Assembly (NCBI RefSeq): GCF_002999335.1 | Contig: NW_020312056.1 | Span: 62,001-126,000 of the forward strand | Direction: 5' to 3' | DNA: 64,000 bases | From: Cyclospora cayetanensis | Lineage: Eukaryota; Apicomplexa; Conoidasida; Eucoccidiorida; Eimeriidae | In this document: piece by piece, positions 11,430 through 24,300 of the stretch | How the letters are laid out: each line of letters starts with the position of its first letter | Position numbering within the stretch: the first letter of the stretch is position 1 | Made by a program: the position numbers and the translations under genes | Notes under the pieces: generated by a model | What the model was told of the DNA's origin: nothing | The model's database searches: none | The model's input: the letters and a program-made list of their open reading frames with translations, nothing else

Positions 11430-14122
11430 TGCGCCGCAGGGTGAGACAGACGACGAGGGAGAGCACGAGGGCTTGAACAGGCACGTCTATGAGGCGCACT
11501 GCTCATTGCTCTTGTTGCTGGGCAGCAACAGCACCGGAAGCAGCAGCAGCAGTTGCTGCAGATACAGCGGAGAGCTCCTGCTGCAGTTGGTGCTACAGCA
11601 GGCGCACAGCCAGAGAGAAGACGTGTTTCTGAACTTCTCTGGCGGGGTGCTCCAAAGGATTTCCATTAACGGCAGGCCCGTTGGCGCAGATGGACGCCCC
11701 ACAGAAAGACGTTAGTCCTGCCTTTTCGAGCCTAATTCTTCAGTTTCAAAGGCACTGCCAATAGGGGTGAGCACTGTTCATACGACTAGTAAAATGTTCA
11801 GATCCGCGGTGCGCTTGTCAGCTTCGCTGTTGCGATCGCAGTTTCTCTGTTTGAAGGTCTGCACCAGCCCGTGACTTGGAGAGGCCACCTGCTGCGTATT
11901 CCTGGGGATATGCTTCGGCATGGCACCAATCAGCTGTACATCCACTTTGTCAATGCATATGCCCTAGCCGGTGAGCTTGCTTGCTGGCGCCGCTGCTGCC
12001 GCTAAGTTTATGCTCCGTCTTGCTTCTTACAAGTGCTGCTGGTTTCTTTTTTAGCGCTGTTTGAAGGCATTTCCAAGTCGGTTTAGCAGAGCAAGGCTGT
12101 CGCTTCCAGCGATCAGGCAGGGTGTGTGCGCATTGTGCTCATGCAGAGGGAGGAGGCCTCCGCTGCTGCTTGCTGGGGGAGGAAGGCGGACCATTTTTCT
12201 GCACCATGCTGCAGCCGTTTGAAGGAAGAACCTTGTTGCCGTGCATCGATAGCCAAAACGGCAAGGTGAGGCATTCAAGTGTCTCGGCGTGAGGCGTTTA
12301 GGGTGTATCTTCATGGATGCCATGCATTCCCATGAGTCATCGATTGCGCCTTGCGGCATGGCATCGCCTGCAGATGACGGTCCAACTCACCGTTGCAGCT
12401 CCTCCAGGGCTTACAGTTGTCTCTAACGGTAAGAGGCAAATAGGTGTAAGGCTGTCGAGTCTGAAGGGCCGCATGTCTCGGTGCTGGAGAAGATTGGCAG
12501 CTTTGGGTTTTTACAAAAACAAAAGACCGCATGCACGTGAAAAACGATGCCACTTACATCCAGCCTATGTGTTTGCTTGTATGTGTCTGTGTTTGTGTGT
12601 TTGTTTGCTCGGGTGTTTGTTTCGCAGAACCCCTTGCTGCGATGTATGGGGACCTTACAGCATACAGCGTAGAGGCGCAGCAGCCGTTCGGCTGCTGTGA
12701 GTCTCTGCCACCTTCAATTCTCGACGAACTGCCACGGTGGGGTCCAAACCGCCTCGCAGATTCTCTAAGCCTCGAGAAAGCCTCTGCGTTTTGTTTCCCA
12801 GACTTCGGTGCCTTGCTAGGGGGGCCTTGAAGCCTGAGTTTTGGTTCCTTTTAGCCGTGAGGCGTTAGGGGCTGCAGAGATTTAGGGTATAATTCGGGTG
12901 TATGTACGGCTCAGCGAAAGTTGCCGTGTATGGGTATTCGAGAGGACAGGCCATATAAAGTGCGTCCGCATTAATCCGCATGCTCGTCGATCCCTGAAGC
13001 TTATTTTTGCGGCTGGCTCAGACTGTGCTTCCCTGAAGTGTATGAACTCGATAGACTCCGATCAGAAGTGTGTGTTCCGCGTTGGGGGGTTGTGGAAGTC
13101 TAGTGCCTCGGAGAGGGGGAGGTGTCTGGCCTTAAACTGAAATTTTGTAGGGCTTGTGGTGGGAAGCCGCACTGTGCATGGGTAGACTGTATCCAGGAGT
13201 TTGTGTTCTGATGCAGCTGTAGCTCGCTATTCGTAGCTGCAGGACCAATGAAGGTGGTTGCTGCAGCGTTGCCTCATACCGGCGAACTGCCATGTATGTA
13301 TGTATGCATGCTCCCTCTTCCCCGAAAGGCACTGCCATTCTAAGGCCATTGCCAGCACACTACAGTCCAGAGTCTTCGAGAATCGCAGGAAGGCAGGTGC
13401 TCTTCTGCCCGGCTGCTCTCGCTGCTGCTGCGGCAACAGTGGCAAAACGGCGTGTTGTTTGGTATGCAGGTGAATTCGCGAGAAGTCTGAGGGTGTACTG
13501 GCGAGAGGCGCTCAGCATTCAGCACTGGGATGTTCAGGTGAGGGGATCACTGAACCTTAGGCCACACAAATGTACGTGGCGTAACAGGCAGCTTGCTGCA
13601 GGCTCTCTAGATCCTGAGTGGCTTCCCGTAGCCTTATGTGCAGCTGCACATAAGGCCGCAAGGACGCTTTTTGCTGCTGCTTCTGCTGCTGCAGCTGCTT
13701 CTGGCGTTGCTGCGAGACGCTGTGTCAGTCGCTGGGGAAGCCTTTGGCTGCCCTTTGCAGCGGCGGCAGCTGCACGTAGTCTTCTGTCCAGGTCTGGCTG
13801 TGCCTCTATGCAAGGGTAGGAATTACCCTCTTGCATCTCCCTGCATCCCTGTAGCACAGAGAGCGCCTTTGTGGCGTTTTCTTTGGAGCGTTTTTCGAGG
13901 TGTAGCCGGCAAAGAGCTGCTGCTGCTGAGACTCCTGCTGCTGAGGCTCCTGCGGCTGAGACTCCTGCTGCTGAGACTCCTGCTGCTGTTTCTGCTGTTT
14001 TCGGCGTTGCTGCTGCAGCATACTCAGGCGTGCTGCTGTGCAGCGAACTGCTGCTGGAAATCATCGCGCCTCCGCTGCGGCGGGCTCCTCGAGGTGTACG
14101 GACAGCAGCAGCACCAGAAACC

Positions 14123-14157
<35 letters not shown>

Positions 14158-15056
14158 GGGAGGGAGGGCGGCTGCGGCAGCAGGCTTTTCTACCGGGAGT
14201 TACCTCACTTCGCACGCAGCAGCAGCAACAGAAGCAGCATCCGATCTGGAGAGCTTGATTACGGCTCTGCACAGTCTCTATTGGGGGGTGTGCTTGCTGT
14301 GGCTATGCAGCAACTGCTGCACCTGCTACTACGGAAACACTTGCACTTGCGTTTTTGGAAGTGGCAGCGCAGCCGCTGCAACGCAGCCGGGGAGCAGCAG
14401 CAGCAGCAGCAGCCGCAGCAGTCGCAGTCGTCGTCGCCATCGCCAAGTCTGCAGCAGCGACTCCCACTGCACTCTACATGGGGGGGGGAGGGGCAGTGCA
14501 TGCTCTTGCATGCGCACCCGTGACTCCTCTGCAGCAGCGGCAATGCTGCCCTGCAGGCTTCGCGAGAGCGAGAGCAGCTGCTGCAGCAGCAGCAGCAGCA
14601 TGTTCTTTTTCGGCGACAACAGTGTCTTCGACAGTGAAAGCAGCAAAAGCAGCACGAGCAGCAGCAGAAGCAGCACGAGCAAGAGCAGCAGCAGCATCAG
14701 TGAGTGCAGCTTGAGCAGCCCAAACACGCGGCAGGCGCACAGTGTATCTAAGGATTCTGCTGACATGCAGGAAACAGGAACCACACCCACGACCACCATT
14801 CGTTCGAGACGCAGTGATGCAGCCTCAAGCAGAGTCTCCCCCACAAGGTATGCAAATTTGAGCTGCACCGCAAGCTGCGGCAGCACCTTAAGGATGCCCT
14901 GTCAACACGACGACTCGTGGCTCGGGGATGCGGTGTCTATACACCTCGCTGCCGAAATTCTGAGCACACCCAAGGTAAGCATGCCAGCTTCCAGATTGCC
15001 TCGATCCTGTAGCCTGCATAGGGCAGCAAGAATCTCTATCTCTCTGTTTGTTTGCC

Positions 15057-15123
<67 letters not shown>

Positions 15124-15509
15124 GTCTATCTATCTATCTATATATATATATATATATATATACATATCTCACTCTCTCTATCTCTATCTCACTCTCTCTA
15201 TCTCTCTATCTCTATCTCACTCTCTCTATCTCTCTCTCTCTATCTCACTCTCTCTCTCTCTGTCCGAAGCATCTAAAAGATCTTAGTCTTTCGTAGGCGT
15301 TATCGCAAAGATGCGCAGCGTCTTGGAGCTTACCTTGGGAGACGTCAAGACAGCGCCTGCCTTTGCAGCCTCCTCTGAGTCGGCCTAAGGGTGAGGGCTT
15401 GCGCTTCGTTGCCGTGCTGCAGAGAGACGCTTTTTTGAGGCAGTTGCTGCGGCTGCGATGCATGCAAAGGCTGCTGCTTCTGGGTAGCAGTGCAGGCGCC
15501 GTCAGCAGA

Positions 15510-15540
<31 letters not shown>

Positions 15541-15728
15541 AGGAGAAATGCAGCAGCGCACCAGCGACTCCACGCGCAGATCCTGCTGGAGGCGGGGGGG
15601 GGGCTTCCCAAGCCGAGAATTCTGTGGATTCAAGGCAGCAACAGCAGAAAGTGGCACCAATGTTTCTTCGACACCAAGTGCTGCGGAAGCAGGAGAGCAG
15701 CAGCACAGCGGCTTCCGAGGGTCTTAAC

Positions 15729-15776
<48 letters not shown>

Positions 15777-17202
15777 CATTTGCGGTCACAACAGGAGTGG
15801 AACCCTGATCAGTATCAGAGGCATCCACAGCCCTCTGGTGTTCATACACTAGACGCGGGATCGGCAAGCCCACTTGAGCCAGCCGCAGCTGGCGTGCTAA
15901 TAAGGCCGTTCTCCAAACAAACGCGCTACCACAAACCACTGAAGCCTGCGCGTCTGCTGCTCCTGCTGCTGCAGCAGGCAGCAGCAGAAGACTGGCGATG
16001 GCTGCACACCCATGAGGATGAGGCGCATCAGCAGCAGCACGCGCAGCGGGAGGAGGAGCAACAACACAAGCAGCCCTATGAAGCCCACGAAAAGGCAGCA
16101 AAACGCAACAGCAGCAGCAGCAGTAGCAGTAGCAGCAACAACACCAACAGCCGCAGGGATTCTCTTATGTGGCTCTGGTTTCATAGCCACATCAAGCAGT
16201 GGGCGTACAGGGCAGATCAGAAGGTATAGCGAAGTTAGTTTTGCGAATTTGCATGCAGCGCTGCTGCCTTTTTGCAGCAGCCTATTTGGAGCTCCACGCC
16301 AGTATCACTTGGAATGGATAAATAGATGGCTTTCTGTTCACAGTCGAGATGAGGGTGTGCTGCTCTGTGTGTGTGTGTGTGTGTGTGTGTATGTTTTGCA
16401 GATGTCTTCGCACCCAGTGTGCATACAGCGGAGGAGTGGCGTCAGCTTAAGGCAGCAGCAGCAAGAGCAACACCTGCTGCTTCAGCGAGCGCTCCTCTGG
16501 GGGAAGGCTGCAGCTCTCTTGCGGCAACATCGCAAGACTTATGGAAACTCTAGCTATCTCAAGGTTTGAAAGAAAGCATTGCTGGCAGCGTGCACAGCCA
16601 GAAGCGTTCGTGAATGGAATAGGGAGTTTTTATTTCTTTCTTGCGGTGTAATGTGGAAACGTGTCTTGCTTCTGCTATTGCTGACATGCAGGCCCTCAGG
16701 ACGTACATACAGTTGCGACACGCCGCCTCGCCATGTGCTCGCGTGTTTCTAGAGCATTGCCTAGCTGCTGCTGCTGCCGATCAGCAACAGCAGCAACAGC
16801 AGCAACAGCAGCAGCAGCAGCAGCAGCAGCAAGAAGAAGAAGCAGCTGCTGCTGCCGCCTGGAGAACCCTCAGACGCTGGTGGGGTTCAGCTGGCGTTTC
16901 CGTTCTCAAGCCTGTAAGCTCCGAATCAAGGATGAAAAATAACCAAGTTTGTGTAGTGGAGTTCTTTTTAACAGTCGAGTCAAGGGCACGCCAAGGCAAA
17001 ACACACTTTGAAAAAACACAGGGTAAGACTATCTACACCCACGGAGGCTTCTGTCACGCTTTTATGTGAATTCTGTCGTGGCTACTTGCAGGTGAGTATA
17101 TACAGTGGGAGCGGCAGCAGCGGCTCCCAAGGTCTGTCGCTAGCTTCCTTCCACTTGCTGCAATACGATGCTGCAGCAGCCCCTGCAGCAACAGCAGCAA
17201 CA

Positions 17203-17237
<35 letters not shown>

Positions 17238-20200
17238 CCTTGAGGGAGACGGTGTCTCGCAGCAATTGCATAGGCTGCAGAGCCTCAAGGCACTTCAGAT
17301 ATCAGCCTTCTATACGGATGCAAGCGACAGCTGTGAGCCACTAAGAGGCTTCCACCGCATGAATTATTCCTAGAAACGCCTCACGTTGAAATACTCGGAG
17401 GGGAAGGGGGCTTTCTGCTGCTCCTGCCACCTCTATTTCCTGTCTCCTTCATCCTTGCCTTGCAGCAAAAGCCTTTTGCTTTAGCGCATTGCACTCAGGA
17501 CCGCCTCCATCTTCTTGACTGGAATGTGTATTGGTGCTGCATGTGCTGCTGTTTGTAATGCATGTGCTGCGGCATGTGTATGTGCTGCTGTTTGTAATGC
17601 ATGTGCTGCTGTTCGTAATGCATTTGCTGCTGTTTGTAATGCATGTGCTGCGGCATGTGTATGTGCTGCTGTTTGTAATGCATTTGCTGCGGCATGTGTA
17701 TGTGCTGCTGTTTGTAATGCATGTGCTACTGTTTGTAATGCATTTGCTGCTGTTTGTAATGCATTTGCTGCGGCATGTGTATGTGCTGCTGTTTGTAATG
17801 CATGTGCTGCTGTTTGTAATGCATGTGCTGCTGTTTGTAATGCATGTGCGTCTGTTTGTGCAGGCTTGTTGGAAAAGCAAATTTCGTGTGGCTTCTCAGG
17901 TCGTGCAACAGCAGTTGCATTGGGCTATAAAGCGCTTCCTCGAGCTCTCATCCTGAATGCAGATGATGCAGCGTGCGTGTTCGCTCCTCACAAGAGGGTT
18001 GTTGCTTTTGCTTGCGAGAGATTTTTTTCTCTTTTCTCTCCTGAAAAGGAAACACCCCACCGCTTCAGGTGTGAAGCCTTTTTTGGGAAGGATGCGGCCT
18101 GCGTGTGCTGCGCTGCTGCTGCTGCTGCAGGTACATACAGCCCTACATGGAGAGAGACGCGATGATATTTCTGTTGCAGCAGGAGCCGCCGCTGCAGAGC
18201 TGCATGCACCGATTGCTGCTCCTAGCGGCAGCCTTGCGCAAAGCAACTCAAGGCCAAGTTGCTGTCGAATGCATCACTGGCCTAGTGAGAGCTGCGCCAA
18301 GCCCTCAAGTTAGAGACTCTACTTGCAGCAGAGGCATCGTAATTGCAAGAAATCATGAGTGGTTGTATGGCGTGTGTGGCGTTTGTTGCTCCCAGATGGT
18401 GCATGCACTCCAGCAAGAAGAAGACCCTTGGGTGTTATGGTTTGGAATTCGCTCTGTTACCAAGCTCCTCTTTCACCTTCTGCCTCGTAAATTCTTACGC
18501 CAAGAAGGCTCCTGCCTAAGCTCGAGAGATGCTGCGCATACAGCGCAAACGTCGCTCTCTAGCACATGGAGCACTACAACACAAATCCCCCCTCGCTTAA
18601 ACCGCTTGTTGTGCCTCTCTTAGATGAACTTTGTTCGAGCCTCCGACTGATTCGGCATTATTATGCGTTTGCGCTTCATTCGTGCAGCTGGTATCTTTCA
18701 CTCTGAGGCTGGGAAAGTCTTTGAGATCTCCCTGGGAAGCGCTGCTGGATGGACTCAGCGGCAGCAGCAGTATCAGAAGCAGCAGCAGAGGCACCAGCAA
18801 CAAAAGCAGCAGCAACAAAAGCAACAGCAGCAGCAAAAGCAACATCAGCAGCAGACGCAGCAGCAGCCGCGGCAACGGTCTCGTTATGGGAATAGAAGCA
18901 GAAGTAGAAGCAGGGATGAAGAAGCGCGAGCTCCTCTTCAGGTGTCATGGTTGCATGCAGCTACAACCCTTGCAGTGTCAGCTGATCATATTCTGCTGTT
19001 GGTGCACTTGCTGCTGCTGCAGCCCTTACTTCAGCAGCACCTTGGAGGGTTCGGCAGAGCATCTGCGAGTGCTTCAGAAGCAGCAACATGCAGGTGCAAC
19101 TGCAGGCGAGGCAGCTGGCCTTGCTTGCTGCGGCTGCAGCAGCATTTGCCATGCTGCGCCTCTGCGAAAGCTGCTGTAGCGGATGCGAAGACTTCTGCAG
19201 CAAGTTATTGCGGGGTTGCTCTATGCCCGTTCTTCGCTGAACTCCTTGATTTCGTGTGTGGTAGAGGCGCTACTGCAGCAACAGCGGCCTCTGCTGCAGC
19301 TCATGGGGGGGAGTCGGTTAGTTCGAGGGCATCTACAGGCTTTCAATTCGACGCGCTGTGTGGGGGAGGGGGAGATCTGAGCTGCCGCTGCTGCCGCTGC
19401 GTATTTGGACTGCTGCTCTATTTTCCCCTCCTGCTGCAGCGGGAGCGGTGGCTTATTCTGGAGAGGCTTTGCGCTGCTCCTGATCGCACGCTTGCTGCAG
19501 TGGCAAGCATGCGGTCGGGAGCAGCCGCGGAGATGCGCAAAGATGACACTGCCCAGCCAGCGCATGTAGCAACAGCACCATCAGCAAAAGGAGCAGCAGC
19601 AGCACTAACGGCGAAACAACAACGACTGTGGGGGTATGCCAAGGCGCAACTGCTGGCAACTGAGGAAGCTCTAGACTGCAACAGCTCCAGAGTTACCACT
19701 GGCTTGGCACGCTGTCACGCAGCTGCCCCATCCATGGAATGCAAAGAGGCCATTTGGGTGAGAGTGCTCGACACACCCAACGCCGCAGCTGCTGCCGCTA
19801 CTGCTGCTGCTGCAGCCTTCTACCAGCGAGTTGAGGGGCACGACAAGGTGCTGTTGCAGCAGCGGCTCAAGAGCACGCAGAGGCAGCTCGCGCAGCAGCA
19901 GCAGCAGACGCCGCCGTACAGACGCTGCGGCGCTCTGCCCTTTGAGGAGCGCTTTTTCAGGCAAATTGCTGAGGTGTCCATACACCTGCCCTTCAGCAGC
20001 ACCAAAATGTTGTGGAATGCCCTGTTTCCACTCCACTGTTGCTCCAGGCTGACACTGCAGCACGCTTTACAGCTGCTGCAGCTGCTACAGCGAAGGAACA
20101 GCAGCAGCAGCACTCGCAGAAGGATGAGCAACAAGCAGGCAGCGGCCGCACTGAGCCAGAGAGGCTTCTTGCTATTGGCAGCCGATGGGCACAATGCGCT

Positions 20201-20249
20201 GCTTCTGCTGCGGCGAGCACAGCTAAGAACTGCTCTACCAAAGCCCTAA
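11430..20249 (+). CDS. TAF2-like TFIID subunit (M1-peptidase-fold), multi-exon, repeat-expanded
   Basis: Pieces matching the TAF2/M1 architecture occur in order. The N-terminal beta domain is at about 11440-11700 (ELLLQLVLQQ, FLNFSGGVLQRISINGRPV) and 11850-11970 (GTNQLYIHFVNAYALAG). The segment EGRTLLPCIDSQNGK ends at 12265 (donor GTGAGG), followed by exon 12374-12428 (MTVQLTVAAPPGLTVVSN). Next come RRQLHVVFCPGLAVPL near 13760, SWLGDAVSIHLAAEIL near 14920, and a piece resembling the TAF2 segment after the peptidase fold near 18130 (YIQPYMERDAMIFLLQQE). A long helical C-terminal exon ends in TAA at 20247-20249. The GAMEN and HEXXH signatures of active M1 aminopeptidases are not seen, which favours TAF2 over a peptidase. 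TAF2 helps TFIID bind core promoters in the nucleus. Large Ala/Gln/Ser blocks from CAG runs interrupt the conserved parts. Start codon and many splice sites are unresolved. The alternative is another catalytically dead M1-fold protein. Confidence 0.58.
14122..14157 (+). repeat. CAG run in coding sequence
   Basis: About twelve near-perfect CAG triplets inside the TAF2-like gene. The reading frame decides between Gln, Ser and Ala. Confidence 0.9.
15046..15262. repeat. Compound microsatellite: CTGT, CTAT, TA and CTCT/CTAT blocks
   Basis: Consecutive blocks of tetranucleotide CTGT, then CTAT, then a TA dinucleotide tract (about 15138-15162), then CTCTCTAT-type repeats. It lies in an intron of the TAF2-like gene, about 70 bases after a GTAAGC donor that follows exon sequence ending near 14975. 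Confidence 0.95.
16366..16392. repeat. GT dinucleotide tract
   Basis: About thirteen GT units followed by ATGTTTTGCAG, which could serve as the end of an intron of the TAF2-like gene. Confidence 0.85.
17525..17858. repeat. Minisatellite with 21-base and 18-base units
   Basis: The basic unit is TGCTGCTGTTTGTAATGCATG (21 bases, written once). It is interspersed with an 18-base variant starting TGCTGCGGC. Both are multiples of three, so several frames on both strands stay open across the array. It sits inside the TAF2-like gene between recognisable exons, and whether it is translated is unknown. Confidence 0.9.
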
Positions 20250-21333
20250 CGTCCCAGCTTTTAGTGCGCGCATGCTTAATCTGACGCGCGCAGAAGCAGC
20301 TACACTAACAGCTATTACAAATAGGCGGCTACTGTCGCGCGTCTGCCAGAAATACGAGAGAACATAGTCACACGAAAAAGGGTGACAGGCTTTCAGCTTG
20401 CAGAAAAGGCACAGACACATCCCCAACGTCACAAGTGTGCAGAGCCAGCTACAGCTAAGGGCGACTGCGGCAACTCCTTCTCCCCCCCCCGAGCCGTCCC
20501 TTCCCCCGTCCAAGCCATCAATCAGCCTGGAATGCAGCCTCCCCACCCCTAAACTTCAAGTCCGTCGCGTCTCCCCTCTTCCTCGACTCCCTGTGTGTCG
20601 CTGCAACGGGCGCACAGTAGCCCCCCACAGTTCTGTAACCGCTTATCCCCCAATCCCCCACCCAGCTCTAGCCAGCCAGCTAGCTAGTGCCGCAACAGCC
20701 ACGTGTGCAAACAACACGATCCTCGTAGTTAGGCGTCAGTCGGCACGGCTGACCAGTGCAGCCGCACAGTTGCTGCCTGACTAGCTGTAAAGCGCCATCT
20801 GCCTTGCCCTCTTCTCGAGGCTTTCTGTTCTCTCATAGAGTCCTCGACTTAGCCAAGCCTCTGGCTCTTGACGAGCCACAAGCCCTAAGTCGCAAGCAAA
20901 AAACGTTTTGCACGATTTGCAATCTCCCCTTGCCAGTGGACTTCCTGGTAGCTCTGACTGCCTCAAATTCCTCCCCCTCGACAAACAAGGCTCTTACGAG
21001 CGAATCTGCTACGCACGCCACATTCAAGAGACGTACCAAAGAGCAAGGCTCCATGGAATGCCGCTAGCTGCCGATCCTCGCAGGGCAGCACGTTTACCCT
21101 GCAGCAGGCAGCAAGCGATCAGCAGCAAGGGCACCCGCAGTGTCACTAGCCTGCGCTGCAAACGCAGCTTGCAAGCCTTCTTTTCCGAAAAACACTGCCC
21201 TCATTAGACCCCAAGTGCGAGCCTATAAGCGTCTCAGAGGCGTGCGGCTTGGGAGCTTCACGCCATCGCCCGCCTTAGGTTTGAGGAGCTATTATGCTAA
21301 ACTTGAGCTCCAGCCTAATCAGGAGCTCGTGAA
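20250..21333. other. Convergent intergenic region
   Basis: This lies between two gene 3' ends (TAF2-like on +, actin-related on -). It holds Pro/Ser-rich short open frames and C-rich tracts near 20480. No gene is supported. Confidence 0.5.
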
Positions 21334-24300
21334 CTACTCGTGACGCAGATAGGTAATTATCGAGGGTTTGGCTTGCTGAATACTGTCATTGGTGCGGAAG
21401 TAGTTCCCCGCAGACTCCTGCCAAGACTGCACCAAGTCCATCTCGAGTCTGTAGCGCATGGAGGCATCAATTCGCAACGAGGGGAGGAGAGAGTGGACGC
21501 TTGGAATGCGTGATTTCGATGCATCCAGAGGTACTCTTTGATGGAGCACCGAAGGCTGCAGCAGACCTCGGTTGAGGATCGCGCTGGAGAGCCAGAAGAT
21601 GCTCGACGCCTTTCTGAGTGCGTGTGGAGTAGCGGCGGGGAGGTAGGCGGAAGGGCAGGCAGGATCAAGCGCTCACCTTTCTGCGAAGTTGGGAAGCTGG
21701 GCAGTGCCACCGACGAGGCAGATGCGCTTCAGCCACCCTTCGCGCTCACACACTGAGGATCGCTTGAAGCACTGTATGATCATTTCGCTGATGCTCTTGT
21801 GCTGCAGCACGCAGGCGCATGCACGCGTGGAAGTAAGCCCCCGTGCGAGCAGTCCCTCTGCAAGCAGCAAGCCCGTATCGAGCGCTCTACAGTGCAGACC
21901 AAGCGACAATTTCTCCTCAAGAGGGTTATCTGCCTAGCATACATCCATGCTGGGTGCAACGGCGGTGAGGTTCGAGTCCAGCAGCAACTGCGGCGAGAAT
22001 AAAACCTCTGGGATCAGAAACGTTTCAGACCAAGGCTGCACTACAGAGCCGCTGCAAAAGCCGCAAATCAGCCGCAAACAAACACCAGAGCTGCAGCAGT
22101 AAGCGCGCACACCGCAAGCCTCTTTTCGGGGGCTAAAACTTCAAGTGCAGCACAGCGAACAGCAGGCAGACGTTCACTGCCTGCGATCCAAGACGAACTC
22201 GCTGCACGTGAAGAGGGGCCTAAGTTGTTTGTGATTTCTGTGGAGGTGTAAGTCCAGCGCAGGATCTAGGCTGCAGCGCAAAAAACGCACAAGCGTGGGA
22301 GAAAAAGCTCTGCACCATCCCTCTGTGCAAGACAGCCTCTCCTTCTTGCTGGCTGTGGACCCCAGACACTGCAACAACAAGTGAACATCGCCGTAGCACT
22401 AAACCTACAATCCCTCGAGTTCACCTAACATAGCACTGCGTCTCTTTGTAGCGCGTTATGTCTCTCCAATCGAGTGATTGAGGACCCCATCTGCCGGAGC
22501 CTGCACCAAATGAAAATCCGGCAGTGTGCCCTGCTGCTGCTGCTGCTGCTGCTGCTTCTGCTGCAGTCTGCTGTGGAAGAAGTTGTGGCTGCTTCGCGTG
22601 CTGCACCTCTCTTTTTTCGCTGCGAGCACCCGCAGTTCCCTGGTCACCTGCCGCAGCTGCTGCTGCAGCGTCTGGCGAGCAGGTTGCTGCAGCAGCTGAA
22701 GCAGCAGCAGCAGGAGCAGCAGTAGCAGTGTTGGCGAATGGCAAGGGTTTCCGCTTCCTCAAGTGCAGCAACAGCAGCTCGGAGAGCAGCTGCGCTGCTC
22801 CCAGAGATTCAGAACGGCAGTATGAAATTGGCGATAAAGAGGCGCCTTCAACAGGGCAAACCCGCAGTCCACACTCTCCTACGTCGACAACAAGTGCTCC
22901 TGCAAACCTCATCCCACCCAAAACACAGCTCTACGCTTTAAGCTCTCAGCGACGCAGCGTTTCTTAAAGGAAGGGAGAAAGGCGAGCCAGCGGCAAGTGC
23001 TTCACGCAAGGAAGAGAGCACCGCGAAGAAGGCCGCTCAAACGGCTTTAGGGGGTACGGTATCCCTTTGCTATTGAGAGAGGGAGAGAAGAAAAACTCAC
23101 ACCCACACCCACACACACACGCACCCTGTTGCGAGCAGAGATCTGGCAAATGGGGCAGATGGAAATACACTGCCATTCGCTCTGTTGTCATCACTTTGAC
23201 TTCTGCAGCAGCACGCAGCACGCCTTCGAATCCTCTCGCAACTCGAGGAAAACACGCCGATACACACATTTTTAGACGCGAGAAGTCAGGAACAAGCCGT
23301 CACTCCCCGTGGAGACTGCGCAACGCCTCAAGGCTCCCCCCCCAACAAGGCACAGAAACAAGCGCTGTACTCCCGTTAGATCGGCAGACTTATGGATCTT
23401 ACGCCGAAATCTGCGTTGCTCAAAAGCCCAGCGAAGAAGCACAGCCAAGAGCTGAGGCTCCCCTGGTAGTGGCAGCACCAGCAGTAGGTTGCGCTCGCTG
23501 CAACAGGAGCTGCTGTTATCCTCGTTGCTGCTGGTATGTGGTCTTGCCTTCAACGCCTGTGGCACACACAGCCTGGTGCGACTGTCTCGACGCCTTTCAA
23601 GACGCTGCTTTGGCAAACCGCAGTCCAAAGATAATAGCTCAGGGGGGCAGTATCCCCGCTTCTTCCGCTCACTCTGTCAAAGGCTTCATCGAGAAGCAGC
23701 ATGAGCAAATCCAAGGAACCTCCGCTACTGGTGCAGTGTGCAGGGTGAGCAGCAAACACAGGATAATAGCCAAAGCCTCCACTGCTGTCACGGCTGTCAA
23801 AGGACTCCCATCCAAACAGCGTCTGAGATGCAATCCGCACACGCCATACCCGCCAGCCTCCATGCATGTATGCATGCATACATGCATGCATACGTTTATA
23901 CACACCTACATACATACGAGCATACATACTTTCGTACATGCATGCACACATACGTAAATACATGCATGCATGCACACATTCATACATACATGCATACACG
24001 CATACATACATACATGCATACACACATACATACATACGTAAATACATACATGCATACACACATACATACGTAAATACATACTCATACATGCATAGATATC
24101 TGTACATTTTCAAGCAAGCAAATTCTTATGAACAAATCACCGGTCAGGTGAGGTCTAAGGGCTAAGGCTCGCTCACCTTAAGGCCTTCAGCATGCATACT
24201 GCGGGAGACGAATGCAGGGAGTCGGCAAGCCGCATGCAGAGCACCCGCAAATCCGACGCGCACCTCGCTGCAGCAGCAGGAGCAACGCGAGAAGCACCCT

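Noticed and set aside
11430..20249. Reading the gene as an active M1 aminopeptidase
   Set aside because: The exchange at the GAMEN position (VFCPGLAVPL) and the lack of a visible HEXXH, together with a TAF2-like segment after the fold, speak against it.
22524..22967. 147-codon Ala-rich frame on the plus strand
   Set aside because: Antisense to the ARP exon 22899-22425, which is anchored by actin-fold motifs and splice phases.
23866..24113. Tyr/Cys/Met- and His/Ile/Thr-repeat frames
   Set aside because: They come from the CATA microsatellite in an intron of the ARP gene.
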